Shown one piece after another: positions 24,609 to 32,766 of a stretch of 33,953 nt of DNA. A model generated the notes under the pieces. That model ran no database searches, was not told the origin of the DNA, and was given only the letters and a program-made list of their open reading frames with translations. Each line of letters opens with the position of its first letter. Within the stretch, counting starts at the first letter, position 1. The translations under genes were made by a program, and so were the position numbers. Source of the DNA: Verrucomicrobiaceae bacterium (GTDB lineage: Bacteria; Verrucomicrobiota; Verrucomicrobiia; Verrucomicrobiales; DEV007); the NCBI GenBank assembly GCA_012719225.1, contig JAAYAT010000365.1, positions 1 through 33,953 on the forward strand. Direction: 5' to 3'.

Positions 24609-26831
24609 TTATTGGATGAACATGAATTCGCGGGTGTTGACGAGCGCCCAGATCACGTTGCCGATGGCGAGGGCTTCGGCCTCCAGTTTCTGGGCTTCGC
24701 TCATGTCGCGGTCGGTCCGGGCGCGCATCCCTGACTGGGCGACGGATTTCTCCTCGGAGGTGGGGTAGCGGGAGAGCACGCTGAGAAAAATCTTGTCGAT
24801 GTTGTCCCGCTTGGATCCTTTTCCGAAGGCGATCTCCTTGATGAGGTAGGCGTCGGGGCTGGTCAGCACCGCGTTGGTGATGGTGCCGTTGAGCAGGGCC
24901 ATGACCTGGGGAGCCGATCCGGTGGTGAACTGGTTCTCGATGAGCTGTTTGTCGGACTGACCGAACATCCGGAGGAAGTGATCGGGCCGCATGGGCTGGC
25001 GGAGCTCGGAGGCCCGGAACATCTGCACCCCGTCGACGGTGTCTTCGCGGGAGACGATTTCGCCGCTGTATTTCTGCAGCTTGCTGACGTTGCGGAAATC
25101 CTCCTTCCACTGGAGAATCTGTTCGGCGGTCTGGAGCGAGGCGGGATCGACGTTCATCACCTGCCGATATTCTTCGGCACCGCGCCGGATGACGGACTCG
25201 GGGTCGGCGGTGGTCAGGGCGACCAGCGAATCCCAGATCTGTTCGGCGGTCATGCGGCGAAGGATGGGACCGGGGAAGTGGTAGGTGCCTTTGTCCACCT
25301 GGGTGAGGCTGGGGGTGAGGGTTTCGGCCTCGCGCTGGTAGGCCTTGGTGTTGTAGATCACACGGAAAAAGTCTTTCACGCTGAAGTCGAGGTCTTTCAT
25401 CATCTCCTCGAGGAAGGTGAGGAGTTCGTAGTTCTGCGCCTGGCCGTCGAGGTGGCCGGGGATGTTGTAGACCGGTTCGATTTGGGCGAGGCCGAAGGCG
25501 ATTTTCCAGAAGCGGTTCACCACGTTGATGGTGAAGCGGGGGTTGCCGGGGGAGACGACCCATTCGGCGAAGGCTTCGCGGGGCGATTCGTGCTGGGAAA
25601 GATCGGTTTTGTCCCCGAAGTAGGTCCCGGGCTGGACTTTCATTTCCGGCTCGCCGTCGTCGTATTTGTAGTCGTGGGGCAGCTTGACGACATTGTTCTC
25701 CAGTTCCACGACCTGGGTGCGGTGGGTGCCGAACCACTGGCCGAGATTCTGGTCCACCGTCTGGTTCGGGCGGAGCTTGCCGGCGTCGAAGAGCACCTTG
25801 TTCATGCGGTCGATTTCGGCGCGGTAGTCGCCGCTGCCCATCATCATCATGGCGTTGCCGCCTCTCGCCCGCGTGTCGGTGGTGCCCATGAAGGCCGCCA
25901 TCTTATAGAAATCCATCTGGTAGACTTCCTCAAAGGGGTGATCGTGGCACTGGGCGCAGGTGATCTCGGTGCCCATGAAGATGGTGAAAGTGTTGGAAAG
26001 GTTGCAGAGCCGCATTCCCTGATCGGAGATGAGATATCCGACCGCCGGGTTTTCCCAGACCTTGCCCTTGGCGGTGAGGAGTTCGCGGACCAGCGCGTCG
26101 TAGGGCTTGTCTTCGCGGATGCTCTGTTTGATGAACTCCATGTAGGGATCGACTTTCAAGTCCCCGTTTCCCATCATGGTGATGCCTTCACGGATCCGGA
26201 GGATGTCGGCGTAGTAGGTGTACATCCGCATGACGAAGCCCTCGGAATCGAGCAGGTCGTTGATGAGGATGGCGCGCTTGTCGGGGGCGCGCTCGTTGAG
26301 GAAGGCTTCGGCCTCGTCGAAGGTGGGGATGCGTCCGGCGATGTCGAGGTAGATGCGGCGGAGGAACTGGTTGTCCGTGGTCATCTCGTTAGGGATGCAC
26401 ATCTGCATCTCCTTCTCGATTTCCTCTTTGCGCTTCACTTTCTCGTCGGCGGTGAGGTCCGTCTTCTGCGGCAGGGCGGCGAGTTCGTCACGGAGTCCGT
26501 AGTAGCTCTCCTTCAATTTGTTGAGAACGAGCTTGTCGATCTCGGCGGCGAGCGCGGCGGGATCGGTGGGCAGGTTCCCTTTCACAAAAAGGCGGTCGGC
26601 TTCGCTCAGTTTGGCGATGGGATAGCTGGTGACGGAACCGTCGGCGAGTTTCAATTTGACGACGGCATTCGCCCCGGCACCGGCCGTGCCGACGAAATCG
26701 GCTTGCAGGGTTTTCCCGTCGGCCGAGGTCCAGGTGCGCATTTCCGCCTGCACGGAGGACACGGACGCCATCGTCAGGACCAGCCCGCCGGAGAGGGCAA
26801 ACAAGAGGGTTTTGAAGGTTCGGGTAGTCAT
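24609..26831 (-). CDS. DUF1549/DUF1553 protein with N-terminal SHD1-like domain
   Basis: 740 aa, exported by a signal peptide (residues 1-29, ending SSVQA). Residues 31-83 (RTWTSADGKTLQADFVG, then YPIAKLSEADRLFV) match the SLA1 homology domain 1 pattern often seen in PVC envelope proteins. DUF1549 follows, with FLRRIYLDIAGRIPT and a single haem-type CAQCHDHPF (Cys292, Cys295, His296), then DUF1553 (NPRFTINVVNRFWKIAFG; ILRRMTAEQIWDSLVAL; LFRASELRQP-like FRASELRQPMRP). One CxxCH suggests haem or metal binding, but this is not proved in the family. Probably in one operon with DUF1501. Confidence 0.92.
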   Translation of the reverse strand: MTTRTFKTLLFALSGGLVLTMASVSSVQAEMRTWTSADGKTLQADFVGTAGAGANAVVKLKLADGSVTSYPIAKLSEADRLFVKGNLPTDPAALAAEIDKLVLNKLKESYYGLRDELAALPQKTDLTADEKVKRKEEIEKEMQMCIPNEMTTDNQFLRRIYLDIAGRIPTFDEAEAFLNERAPDKRAILINDLLDSEGFVMRMYTYYADILRIREGITMMGNGDLKVDPYMEFIKQSIREDKPYDALVRELLTAKGKVWENPAVGYLISDQGMRLCNLSNTFTIFMGTEITCAQCHDHPFEEVYQMDFYKMAAFMGTTDTRARGGNAMMMMGSGDYRAEIDRMNKVLFDAGKLRPNQTVDQNLGQWFGTHRTQVVELENNVVKLPHDYKYDDGEPEMKVQPGTYFGDKTDLSQHESPREAFAEWVVSPGNPRFTINVVNRFWKIAFGLAQIEPVYNIPGHLDGQAQNYELLTFLEEMMKDLDFSVKDFFRVIYNTKAYQREAETLTPSLTQVDKGTYHFPGPILRRMTAEQIWDSLVALTTADPESVIRRGAEEYRQVMNVDPASLQTAEQILQWKEDFRNVSKLQKYSGEIVSREDTVDGVQMFRASELRQPMRPDHFLRMFGQSDKQLIENQFTTGSAPQVMALLNGTITNAVLTSPDAYLIKEIAFGKGSKRDNIDKIFLSVLSRYPTSEEKSVAQSGMRARTDRDMSEAQKLEAEALAIGNVIWALVNTREFMFIQ

Positions 26832-26870
26832 TGGAATGGGGAAACGGGATGAAACGAAGGGGTTCTACAG

Positions 26871-26901
26871 GGTATAACTCGACGACGGACTTTTGTGACA
26901 A
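26871..26901 (-). promoter_or_regulatory. Candidate promoter of the DUF1549-DUF1501 pair
   Basis: On the minus strand TTGTCA and TATACC are separated by 19 bp, about 40 bp before the DUF1549 ATG. The spacer is longer than ideal, so the match is modest. In the same 118-bp gap lies a TTATA-N5-TATAA inverted repeat (26917-26931). The sigma factor and FecR/LamG genes upstream could also be co-transcribed through this gap. Confidence 0.3.
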
Positions 26902-26949
26902 GAAAAAGAGGTGCGATTATAGTAATTATAACGAGGGTTGGCGAGGAAA

Positions 26950-28542
26950 TCATTCGAGGAGATGTTGCATGGCCGGGGTCGAGATGGCTTCGCGGTAGAT
27001 GACGAGTTCGTCGATCCAGCCGTGGAATCCCTCCCGCGGGCCGCCCCCGAGCCGCAGGTGACCGACCCTGCCCCGGGGTATCGCGCCGGATCGGGAATCG
27101 CTCAGGGTCTCGGGGGTTCCGTCGACGAAAAGTTGCAGATGCGAGGTGATCGCGCTGTCGTCGCCGCCGATGAAACGATAGGCGACATGGTGCCAGTTCC
27201 CGTCGGCGAGATCGGTGCTCCCGATGACGTGGCCTTCCGGGCCGGCGACTTTGAGCGCCCCCCGTACCCCGCGTCCGGTTTCGAGGTTGCAGCTCACCTT
27301 CCAGGCGAGCCCCTCGCGTCCGTATTGGAGGATCTGCTCCTGTTCGTTCTCCCCGATTTTGGGCGGGAACTTCACCCAGAAGGCGATGGTGTGGGGGGAT
27401 TCGAGTCGGAAATCCCGGGAGAGGGGCACTTCGATGACTTCACCGGGTTGGAAAACGAGGCCGCCGCCCTTCTTTCCGGGACCGCGGCGGGGGGAACGGT
27501 CCAGTTCCCCGGGAGCGGTGATGCGGGCGTCAAACAGGGGCAGCGCCCCGGAATCCTCCACCAACGCTCCCGCCGTTTCATCGAAGAGATAGCGCAGGGC
27601 GGGCTGCGGAATGCTGGGGCTGCCGAGTCGCAGGGTGAAGTGATCGCCGGCGTAGGGGACGGGTTGCAGCTCGCTGCGGGTGCGGCTGTCGGCCCGCAGG
27701 GCGAGACCTTCGCGCACGAGGGTGGCGACCGAGTTGCCGCTGGTCCGGCTGGCTTTGACCTCGCCCTCCATGACGTGGAGTTCGGAATCCCCGTTCTCCT
27801 CCACCGTCACGCCGAAGCGGGTCCCGAGATCGACGGCGTTGAGACGGGGGGTGTTGACAGTGAAGCCGGTTGCGGCGGGTGGCACATCCGCGGTGAGCCG
27901 GCCCGATTGGAGGAACATGCGGTTGTTCGACTCGATACTGATTTGGGCGGGGCCTTCCACGAGGGCGGTGGCGCCGGAGTTGAAGGTGATCAGGAGGGTG
28001 CCGGACTCCACCTCGAGGAGTCCCGCCGAGAGCCATCCGTCGTCGCGGATGCGGGCGGCGGTGCCCTCGGCCCAGTGCAGGTTGTCGCTCCTTTCGATGC
28101 GGGCGGCGAACCCGCCGGCGGAGTGCGGGGCACCGGTTTGGGCGGCTCCGGGGCCGTTCCCGTCGAAAATGATGGTTTGCAAGAGCAGGAGCAGTCCGAT
28201 CGAGGCGGCGGCGGAGATCAGCCCGGTTTTGATCAGGAGAGGCCAGCGCAGCGGGCGGAGTCCTTCGCGTTCTTCGAGGATTTCGGTGAGGACGGATTTG
28301 GCGAAACCGCGGTGGTCGTCGGCCCCTTCCCTGCGGAGGCGGGCGAGGACGCCCTCGTGGAAGCTCGCTTTTTCCTTTTCCGCCGAGCCTCCCAAGAGAA
28401 CCCGGAGGGCCGCTTCCATCTGCGCCTGGACCACGAAGCTGGCGCGGAGATCGCTGTCATGACGGAGGACATGCTCCACCTGACCACGACCTTTTTCGTC
28501 GAGTTCGCCGGCGAGATACGCTTCCAGGTGTTCGGAGTTCAC
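26950..28542 (-). CDS. Anti-sigma-like membrane protein with FecR and LamG domains
   Basis: 530 aa, GTG start. The cytosolic part (1-98) starts with a short helical pattern like other PVC anti-sigma relatives (MNSEHLEAYLAGELDEKGRG); one transmembrane helix follows at about 100-126 (LISAAASIGLLLLLQTIIF). Outside it comes a FecR-type beta domain (about 175-260, LLEVESGTLLITFNSGATAL, VDLGTRFGVTVEENGDSELH) and a concanavalin-like LamG domain (about 320-528, YLFDETAGALVEDSG, IAFWVKFPPK, WHHVAYRFIGG, DELVIYREAIS). It lies 28 bp after the sigma factor gene. It may hold the sigma factor at the membrane and sense glycans; both are inferred from arrangement and domains. Confidence 0.88.
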   Translation of the reverse strand: MNSEHLEAYLAGELDEKGRGQVEHVLRHDSDLRASFVVQAQMEAALRVLLGGSAEKEKASFHEGVLARLRREGADDHRGFAKSVLTEILEEREGLRPLRWPLLIKTGLISAAASIGLLLLLQTIIFDGNGPGAAQTGAPHSAGGFAARIERSDNLHWAEGTAARIRDDGWLSAGLLEVESGTLLITFNSGATALVEGPAQISIESNNRMFLQSGRLTADVPPAATGFTVNTPRLNAVDLGTRFGVTVEENGDSELHVMEGEVKASRTSGNSVATLVREGLALRADSRTRSELQPVPYAGDHFTLRLGSPSIPQPALRYLFDETAGALVEDSGALPLFDARITAPGELDRSPRRGPGKKGGGLVFQPGEVIEVPLSRDFRLESPHTIAFWVKFPPKIGENEQEQILQYGREGLAWKVSCNLETGRGVRGALKVAGPEGHVIGSTDLADGNWHHVAYRFIGGDDSAITSHLQLFVDGTPETLSDSRSGAIPRGRVGHLRLGGGPREGFHGWIDELVIYREAISTPAMQHLLE

Positions 28543-28570
28543 AGTGGGTGGTGGGTGGGAGGGGGAAAGG

Positions 28571-29158
28571 TCAGAGAAGCTCCGGAGAGCTGCTGATTTT
28601 TTGTTCGATGCACTGCCGCAGGCTGGTGCGGACCCGGCAGAGGGTGGTCCGCACCCAGGCCTCGCTCTGCCCGAAGTGGCTCGCGATCTCGCGGGAGGAT
28701 TCCGAGAGGGCGTACTTGCGATCCAGCAGGCTGCGTTGCTGTTCGGGGAGGCGGTTGAGACATTCTTCGAGGAAATTCACCAAAGGCAGATCGGGGGACA
28801 AATCCCCCCGGAGCGATTGCTGGACGAGGTGGTGTTCGAGGAATTTGTCTTTGTTCCGGGCGAGGCGCTGGTGGCGCAGGGTCTCCTTGCGAATGAGGTT
28901 GAAGGCGATCGCGCGGAGCCATTTTCCAAAATCGGTACCGGCCTTGAAGTCCATGATATGGCGGTGCGAGAACACGAAGGTCTCGTGGGCGATTTCATCT
29001 ATGAGGTGGGGGACGGGCAGTTTCATCGCGACGAAGGCACGCAGGTGCGAGCTGTGCAGTTCGAGGAGCTGCTCGAAGGCATCGAGATCGCCCTTCTGCA
29101 CGCGGAGGACGAGTTCGCTTTCCGCTTCCTTCTCCTCTTCCTTTTCCATTTCGCTCAC
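28571..29158 (-). CDS. ECF sigma-70 factor (Rhodopirellula/Verrucomicrobium type)
   Basis: 195 aa. Region 2 (DAFEQLLELHSSHLRAFV, FGKWLRAIAFNLIRKETLRH, binding the -10 element) and region 4 (LPEQQRSLLDRKYALSESS, with HTH helix SREIASHFGQSEAWVRTTL, binding the -35 element) are clear, without regions 1 or 3. It starts the gene row sigma - FecR/LamG - DUF1549 - DUF1501. The GTG start at 29158 is very near the predicted transcription start; the ATG three codons later is an alternative. Family knowledge says such factors are released by a partner membrane protein; targets are unknown. Confidence 0.93.
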   Translation of the reverse strand: MSEMEKEEEKEAESELVLRVQKGDLDAFEQLLELHSSHLRAFVAMKLPVPHLIDEIAHETFVFSHRHIMDFKAGTDFGKWLRAIAFNLIRKETLRHQRLARNKDKFLEHHLVQQSLRGDLSPDLPLVNFLEECLNRLPEQQRSLLDRKYALSESSREIASHFGQSEAWVRTTLCRVRTSLRQCIEQKISSSPELL

Positions 29159-29163
29159 GAGGA

Positions 29164-29192
29164 AGTATATCCCCGGATCCCCGTTTTGTTAC
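29164..29192 (-). promoter_or_regulatory. Candidate promoter of the sigma factor gene
   Basis: On the minus strand GTAACA and TATACT are separated by 17 bp. The -10 box is a five-of-six match to TATAAT. Transcription would begin about at the GTG start (29158), so the messenger would be leaderless or nearly so. Confidence 0.4.
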
Positions 29193-29224
29193 AGCCGCTT
29201 TTTCCTCGGGAGAGTTCGGCGGAT

Positions 29225-30085
29225 TCAACGGGGGCGCGCCCGGGGAACGATTCCGATGAAGTTGCGCACCGTTTTGTAGGGTTCGACCAGGTGGGGTTCC
29301 CTCGCGCCGCCGCGTTCGTAGTAGAGTCCCGACGAGGTGCCGCCATCGAGATTGAGGGCGCGGTGGATCTTTCGCGAGGGGGAGAAGTCGGACCGGGCGA
29401 GGAGGTCGCCCAGTTCGGCGAGGGTGAAAGCGTCGGAAAGGCCGAAGGCGAACCATTTTCCCCCGTCGTGGAGGAGGAAGGTGCGCCGCCGCGATTTTTC
29501 CCCCGAGAGCCCCCGCACCGCGACTCCTTCATCGACGAGAAAAGGACCCGCCTGAAGGAGATCGGTGGCCTTGTATTTCCCCTTGTCGTACTCGGCCCGC
29601 CGCAGCAGATAGGGGTTGCGGTTTCCGCTCGAAAGCACCACCCCGCTGAGGAGGGCGCCCTTGCCGAAGCGGCCCAGCGCGGTCCCGTCGGCGATCATGA
29701 GGCCGGAGGGCTCGTGATTTTTCAGAAAAAATCCGCCGTTGCATCCCGCGAGGCATCCGTGCGCCCGCATCGCCGCCCCCAGACCGGGGTAACGCGGGGT
29801 TCCGGCGGGGCCGTTGTCGATCACTTGAAACGTGAAGTCCGCGGCGTGGAACCAGACCAGATCGATGCGTCGGGAGGAAAAAAGGCCGTTCTCCCCGGCG
29901 GGACGGACGATTTTTTTCTCAATCACGAGGGGGGAATCGGGACTCTGCGCCGGGGATTGATCCTCGATCCGCCAGTCCGCTCGAACCGGGACCGAGGGGA
30001 TCGCCGCCACCGCGAAGGCCAGGGCGAGGGCCGGAGACAATGCGGAGGCACCGGAGAGAAAAGCGGATGGAGCAAAGGAAAACAC
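29225..30085 (-). CDS. Phosphodiester glycosidase-like (NAGPA domain) exported protein
   Basis: 286 aa with a signal peptide (MFSFAPSAFLSGASALSPAL, Ala-rich up to about residue 36). The NAGPA-type domain, named after the enzyme that uncovers N-acetylglucosamine-1-phosphodiesters, is marked by CNGGFFLKNHEPSGLMIADG, LLQAGPFLVDEG, and the active-site-like ALNLDGGTSSGLYY followed by VRNFIGIVPR. Bacterial members probably act on cell-envelope or exopolysaccharide phosphodiesters; the substrate here is unknown. Same strand as the sigma factor, 66 bp upstream of it, so it could share regulation, though a candidate promoter lies between them. Confidence 0.85.
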   Translation of the reverse strand: MFSFAPSAFLSGASALSPALALAFAVAAIPSVPVRADWRIEDQSPAQSPDSPLVIEKKIVRPAGENGLFSSRRIDLVWFHAADFTFQVIDNGPAGTPRYPGLGAAMRAHGCLAGCNGGFFLKNHEPSGLMIADGTALGRFGKGALLSGVVLSSGNRNPYLLRRAEYDKGKYKATDLLQAGPFLVDEGVAVRGLSGEKSRRRTFLLHDGGKWFAFGLSDAFTLAELGDLLARSDFSPSRKIHRALNLDGGTSSGLYYERGGAREPHLVEPYKTVRNFIGIVPRARPR

Positions 30086-30110
30086 GAGGCAAGGGAGAGG
30101 CGCGGGCCGG

Positions 30111-30137
30111 GGGAAAAAGGAGCGGGGAAGCCCCCGC
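30111..30137 (-). terminator. Probable terminator of the ArsR-methyltransferase gene
   Basis: GCGGGG-AAGC-CCCCGC forms a perfect 6-bp GC stem; on the minus strand it is followed by TCCTTTTTCCC. It lies just after the stop of the regulator gene (30159) and before the NAGPA gene's start. Confidence 0.6.
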
Positions 30138-30158
30138 GATTTCCGGGAGAATCTACCC

Positions 30159-31088
30159 TCACTTTTGCGCCAGCGCCATCACCGTCTGGAAGTACGGCGG
30201 GTCGGGCTCGCGATCCACCACCGAGATCTCGATCTCGCGGAACCCGGCGCTCTTCAGGAAACGGGAGATATCGAGCTCGGAGAAGCCCAGCCAGATGTCC
30301 GCGTAGAGATCGCGGGCGTCTTCGAACTGGTGCCGCAGCAGATCGAGGATGATGATGCGCCCGTCCGGCTTCAGGATGCGATGGGCCGCGGCGATGGCGC
30401 GGTCGGGATGCTCCGCGTGGTGCAGCGACTGACTGAAAAAGGCCAGATCCACGCTGCCCTCTTCGATGGGGGGCGACTCGATCTCGCCGAGGCGGTATTC
30501 GAGATTGCGGTAGCCGTTCTCCCGCGCGACCGACGCCCCGAATTCGACCATTTTTTCCGAGTTGTCCACCGCGATGACCTTTTCCGCCCGCTGCGCGAGG
30601 AGTTGGGAAAAAGTGCCCTCGCCCGCGCCGAGATCGGCGATGATCATCGGCGGCATCAATTTCAGAAGAGTCTCGGCGAGCGCTTTCCAGGACCGTCCCG
30701 GACAGTAGGTGCGGCCGAATTTTCCCGCGAGGGCGTCGAAGTAGGCGCGGGCCTTGTCCCGGCGCTTCGCGAGAGTCAGCTCGAGGGCGGCGACATCCTC
30801 GGCGATCTCCCCGACGCCCGACATGGCGAGGTCGAGTGCTTGCAGCAGCCTCTCGTCGAGCGGCATGTCATCGTTGCCGAAGGTGTAAATGATGTTTTTC
30901 CCCGAGCGGCGGTCCGTCACCAGCTTCGCGAGCCGCAACTGCGAGAGCTGCGAGGAGATCCGCGATTGCCCCATCCCGAGGATGTCCTGCAACTCCACCA
31001 CCGAGAGATCCTCGCGCCGGAGCAGGTGGAGAATCCGCAGGCGCGTCGGGTCCGCGATCAAGCGCAGTGATTTTAAAATTGACGACAT
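30159..31088 (-). CDS. ArsR-type regulator fused to a SAM-dependent methyltransferase domain (SahR-like)
   Basis: 309 aa. Residues 1-95 form an ArsR winged helix (LRLIADPTRLRILHLLRRED, recognition helix LGMGQSRISSQLSQLRLAKL), residues 110-305 a class I methyltransferase fold (motif I IIADLGAGEGTF at 149-160, motif II VIAVDNSEKM, and LKPDGRIIILDLL). ArsR cysteines for metal sensing are not seen; such fusions, like SahR of Desulfovibrio, sense S-adenosylhomocysteine and control methionine-cycle genes. It is divergent from metK (47 bp apart), with ahcY next to metK, which supports that role. Direct ligand and targets remain inferred. The alternative is a methyltransferase under its own regulation. 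Confidence 0.88.
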   Translation of the reverse strand: MSSILKSLRLIADPTRLRILHLLRREDLSVVELQDILGMGQSRISSQLSQLRLAKLVTDRRSGKNIIYTFGNDDMPLDERLLQALDLAMSGVGEIAEDVAALELTLAKRRDKARAYFDALAGKFGRTYCPGRSWKALAETLLKLMPPMIIADLGAGEGTFSQLLAQRAEKVIAVDNSEKMVEFGASVARENGYRNLEYRLGEIESPPIEEGSVDLAFFSQSLHHAEHPDRAIAAAHRILKPDGRIIILDLLRHQFEDARDLYADIWLGFSELDISRFLKSAGFREIEISVVDREPDPPYFQTVMALAQK

Positions 31089-31129
31089 GATCCGTTGGGC
31101 TAGTTTATCAACGAATCAAGATTTGTAAA
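31079..31129. promoter_or_regulatory. Divergent promoter region with candidate operator between the regulator and metK
   Basis: The near-palindrome ACGAATC-AA-GATTTGT (31111-31126, six of seven arm pairs) lies between a candidate minus-strand promoter (-35 TTTACA at 31129-31124, 16-bp spacer, -10 TAAACT at 31107-31102) for the regulator. It lies just past a candidate plus-strand promoter (-35 TTGACG 31079-31084, -10 TAGTTT 31101-31106) for metK. A repressor bound here could block both. Neither promoter is tested; the metK -10 box is weak. Confidence 0.45.
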
Positions 31130-31135
31130 TGCGAC

Positions 31136-32314
31136 ATGGCAAACTCCTATATTTTCTCGTCCGAATCCGTAACCGAAGGTCATCCCGACAAAGTGTGTGA
31201 CACCATCTCCGACTCCATCGTCGATGCGTGCTTCGGGCAGGACACCGCCTCGCGGGTCGCCTGTGAAACCATGGTCAAAGACAACGTCGTGGTCCTCGGC
31301 GGCGAGGTCACCACCGGTGCGACCTTCGACTACCGCGAGGTCGTCAAGGACGCCATCGTCGAAATCGGCTACACCAACGACGACTGCAAATTCAACGCCG
31401 ATTCCTTTTTCCTGTTCAACGCGATCGGCCAGCAGTCCCCCGACATCGCCCAGGGCGTCGACGCCGCCGCCGCCGACGGGAAGGAAACCGCCGAGCAGGG
31501 TGCCGGTGACCAGGGCATTATGTTCGGGTATGCCGTGCGCGAGACGCCCTCCCTCATGCCCGCGCCGGTCGCCTATTCGCACCAACTCGGACGCGCCATC
31601 ACCGACCTCCGCAAGAGTGGCGCGCACACCTGGCTGCGCCCCGACTCCAAGACCCAGGTCTCGATGGAATACGTGGACGGGAAACCCACCCGCGTCACCG
31701 CGGTGGTGGTTTCGACCCAGCACGCCGCCAGCATCACCACTGCCGAGATTCGCGAGATCCTGAAAAAAGAACTCATCGAAGCCGTCATTCCCGGCGAACT
31801 CCTCACCCCGGAGACCGAATACCACATCAACCCCACCGGGCTGTTCATCATCGGCGGTCCCGAAGGAGACTGCGGGCTCACCGGACGCAAGATCATCGTC
31901 GATACCTACGGCGGCATGGGGCGGCACGGAGGGGGTGCCTTTTCCGGCAAGGACCCGAGCAAAGTGGACCGCTCCGCCGCCTACATGGCGCGTTACGTCG
32001 CCAAAAACGTCGTTGCCGCGGGCCTCGCGGACCGTTGCGAACTGCAACTCGCCTACGCCATCGGTTACCCCCAGCCCGTCAGCATCCACGTCGACACCTT
32101 CGGAACCAACCAGGTGGACGACGCCAAAATCATCAAGGCGATCCGCGAAACCTTCTCTTTCAAGCCCGCCGACTTCATTCGCGAGCTGAACCTGCTGCGC
32201 CCCATCTACCGCAAGACCACCAACTACGGACACTTCGGCCGCGAAGACGACACCGACGCCCTCACCTGGGAGAAAACGGATAAGGCTGAGGCGCTTCGTT
32301 CCGCGTGCGCCTGA
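31136..32314 (+). CDS. metK: S-adenosylmethionine synthetase
   Basis: Makes SAM from methionine and ATP in the cytosol. 392 aa, normal (about 384). The N-terminal ATP-binding segment [20 protein letters not shown], the catalytic [12 protein letters not shown] loop and the phosphate-binding [18 protein letters not shown] are intact. The ATG has no Shine-Dalgarno (TTTGTAAATGCGAC), and the predicted start site is close, so the leader is short. It begins a likely operon with ahcY, interrupted by a small inserted gene. Confidence 0.98.
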   Translation: MANSYIFSSESVTEGHPDKVCDTISDSIVDACFGQDTASRVACETMVKDNVVVLGGEVTTGATFDYREVVKDAIVEIGYTNDDCKFNADSFFLFNAIGQQSPDIAQGVDAAAADGKETAEQGAGDQGIMFGYAVRETPSLMPAPVAYSHQLGRAITDLRKSGAHTWLRPDSKTQVSMEYVDGKPTRVTAVVVSTQHAASITTAEIREILKKELIEAVIPGELLTPETEYHINPTGLFIIGGPEGDCGLTGRKIIVDTYGGMGRHGGGAFSGKDPSKVDRSAAYMARYVAKNVVAAGLADRCELQLAYAIGYPQPVSIHVDTFGTNQVDDAKIIKAIRETFSFKPADFIRELNLLRPIYRKTTNYGHFGREDDTDALTWEKTDKAEALRSACA

Positions 32315-32328
32315 GTTTGCTAGAGTTC

Positions 32329-32344
32329 AGTTTTCAGTGTTCAG
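32329..32344. repeat. Left copy of a 16-bp inverted repeat around the four-helix-bundle gene
   Basis: AGTTTTCAGTGTTCAG lies 14 bp after the metK stop; its exact reverse complement is at 32751-32766. Upstream bases (TTC at 32326-32328) extend a 7-nt pattern of TTCAG units. The two copies bracket the small gene and could fold together in RNA. Confidence 0.8.
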
Positions 32345-32355
32345 CGGGAACCGCG

Positions 32356-32754
32356 ATGGCCTTGCAGACATTCGAGGATTTGGAAGTCTGGAAACGCGGT
32401 TGTCGCCTCGCTGTCGAAGTCTGCGTCGAGTTCGACGAGTGCAAAAACTTCACCCTGAAAGATCAGGCGCAACGCTCCGCGATTTCCATCCCCTCGAACA
32501 TCGCGGAAGGATCCGAAAGAGGGTCCGATGCCGACTTCGTCCGCTTCCTTCGCTATTCCAAAGGCTCCTGCGCCGAACTGAGAACCCAGCTCTACATCGC
32601 CCGAAAAGCATCCAAAAGACTCAACCGCCCCAACCTGGACATTCCCGACGAACTCATCACGGAGACCCGTGAAATTTCAGCAATGCTCCGGGGACTCGTC
32701 AACTCCATCGAAAAAAGAAGGCACACCACGCCACAGCCCCAGGCTGAAAACTGA
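32356..32754 (+). CDS. Four-helix-bundle protein (23S rRNA intervening sequence family)
   Basis: 132 aa from ATG 32356; the track's earlier start overlaps metK and includes no conserved residues. The family start LQTFEDLEVWKRGCRLAVEV and the central LKDQAQRSAISIPSNIAEGS, then FLRYSKGSCAELRTQL, are the typical pattern of proteins first found in 23S rRNA intervening sequences and related to the Avd helper of diversity-generating retroelements. Function is not established; nucleic-acid binding is likely. The gene is flanked by a 16-bp inverted repeat, and its last codons and stop lie in the right copy. It has a cassette look and interrupts metK-ahcY. Confidence 0.9.
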   Translation: MALQTFEDLEVWKRGCRLAVEVCVEFDECKNFTLKDQAQRSAISIPSNIAEGSERGSDADFVRFLRYSKGSCAELRTQLYIARKASKRLNRPNLDIPDELITETREISAMLRGLVNSIEKRRHTTPQPQAEN

Positions 32755-32766
32755 ACACTGAAAACT
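32744..32766. repeat. Right copy of the inverted repeat, containing the stop codon
   Basis: CTGAAAACTGAACACTGAAAACT contains the exact reverse complement of the left copy (at 32751-32766) plus a further 7-nt unit. The stop codon of the four-helix-bundle gene (TGA, 32752-32754) is inside it, and the ahcY start follows 10 bp later. Confidence 0.8.

Noticed and set aside
23794-25737. 647-aa minus-strand ORF spanning DUF1501 and DUF1549
   Set aside because: Out-of-frame reading across two real genes, very rich in Arg, Pro and His.
24978-26852. 624-aa plus-strand ORF opposite the DUF1549/DUF1553 gene
   Set aside because: Shadow frame. The minus-strand protein has a signal peptide, CxxCH and family motifs.
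26938-28596. 552-aa plus-strand ORF
   Set aside because: Antisense to the FecR/LamG gene, whose domains are clear.
28544-30352. 602-aa plus-strand ORF
   Set aside because: Antisense to the sigma factor and NAGPA genes, with no motif of its own.
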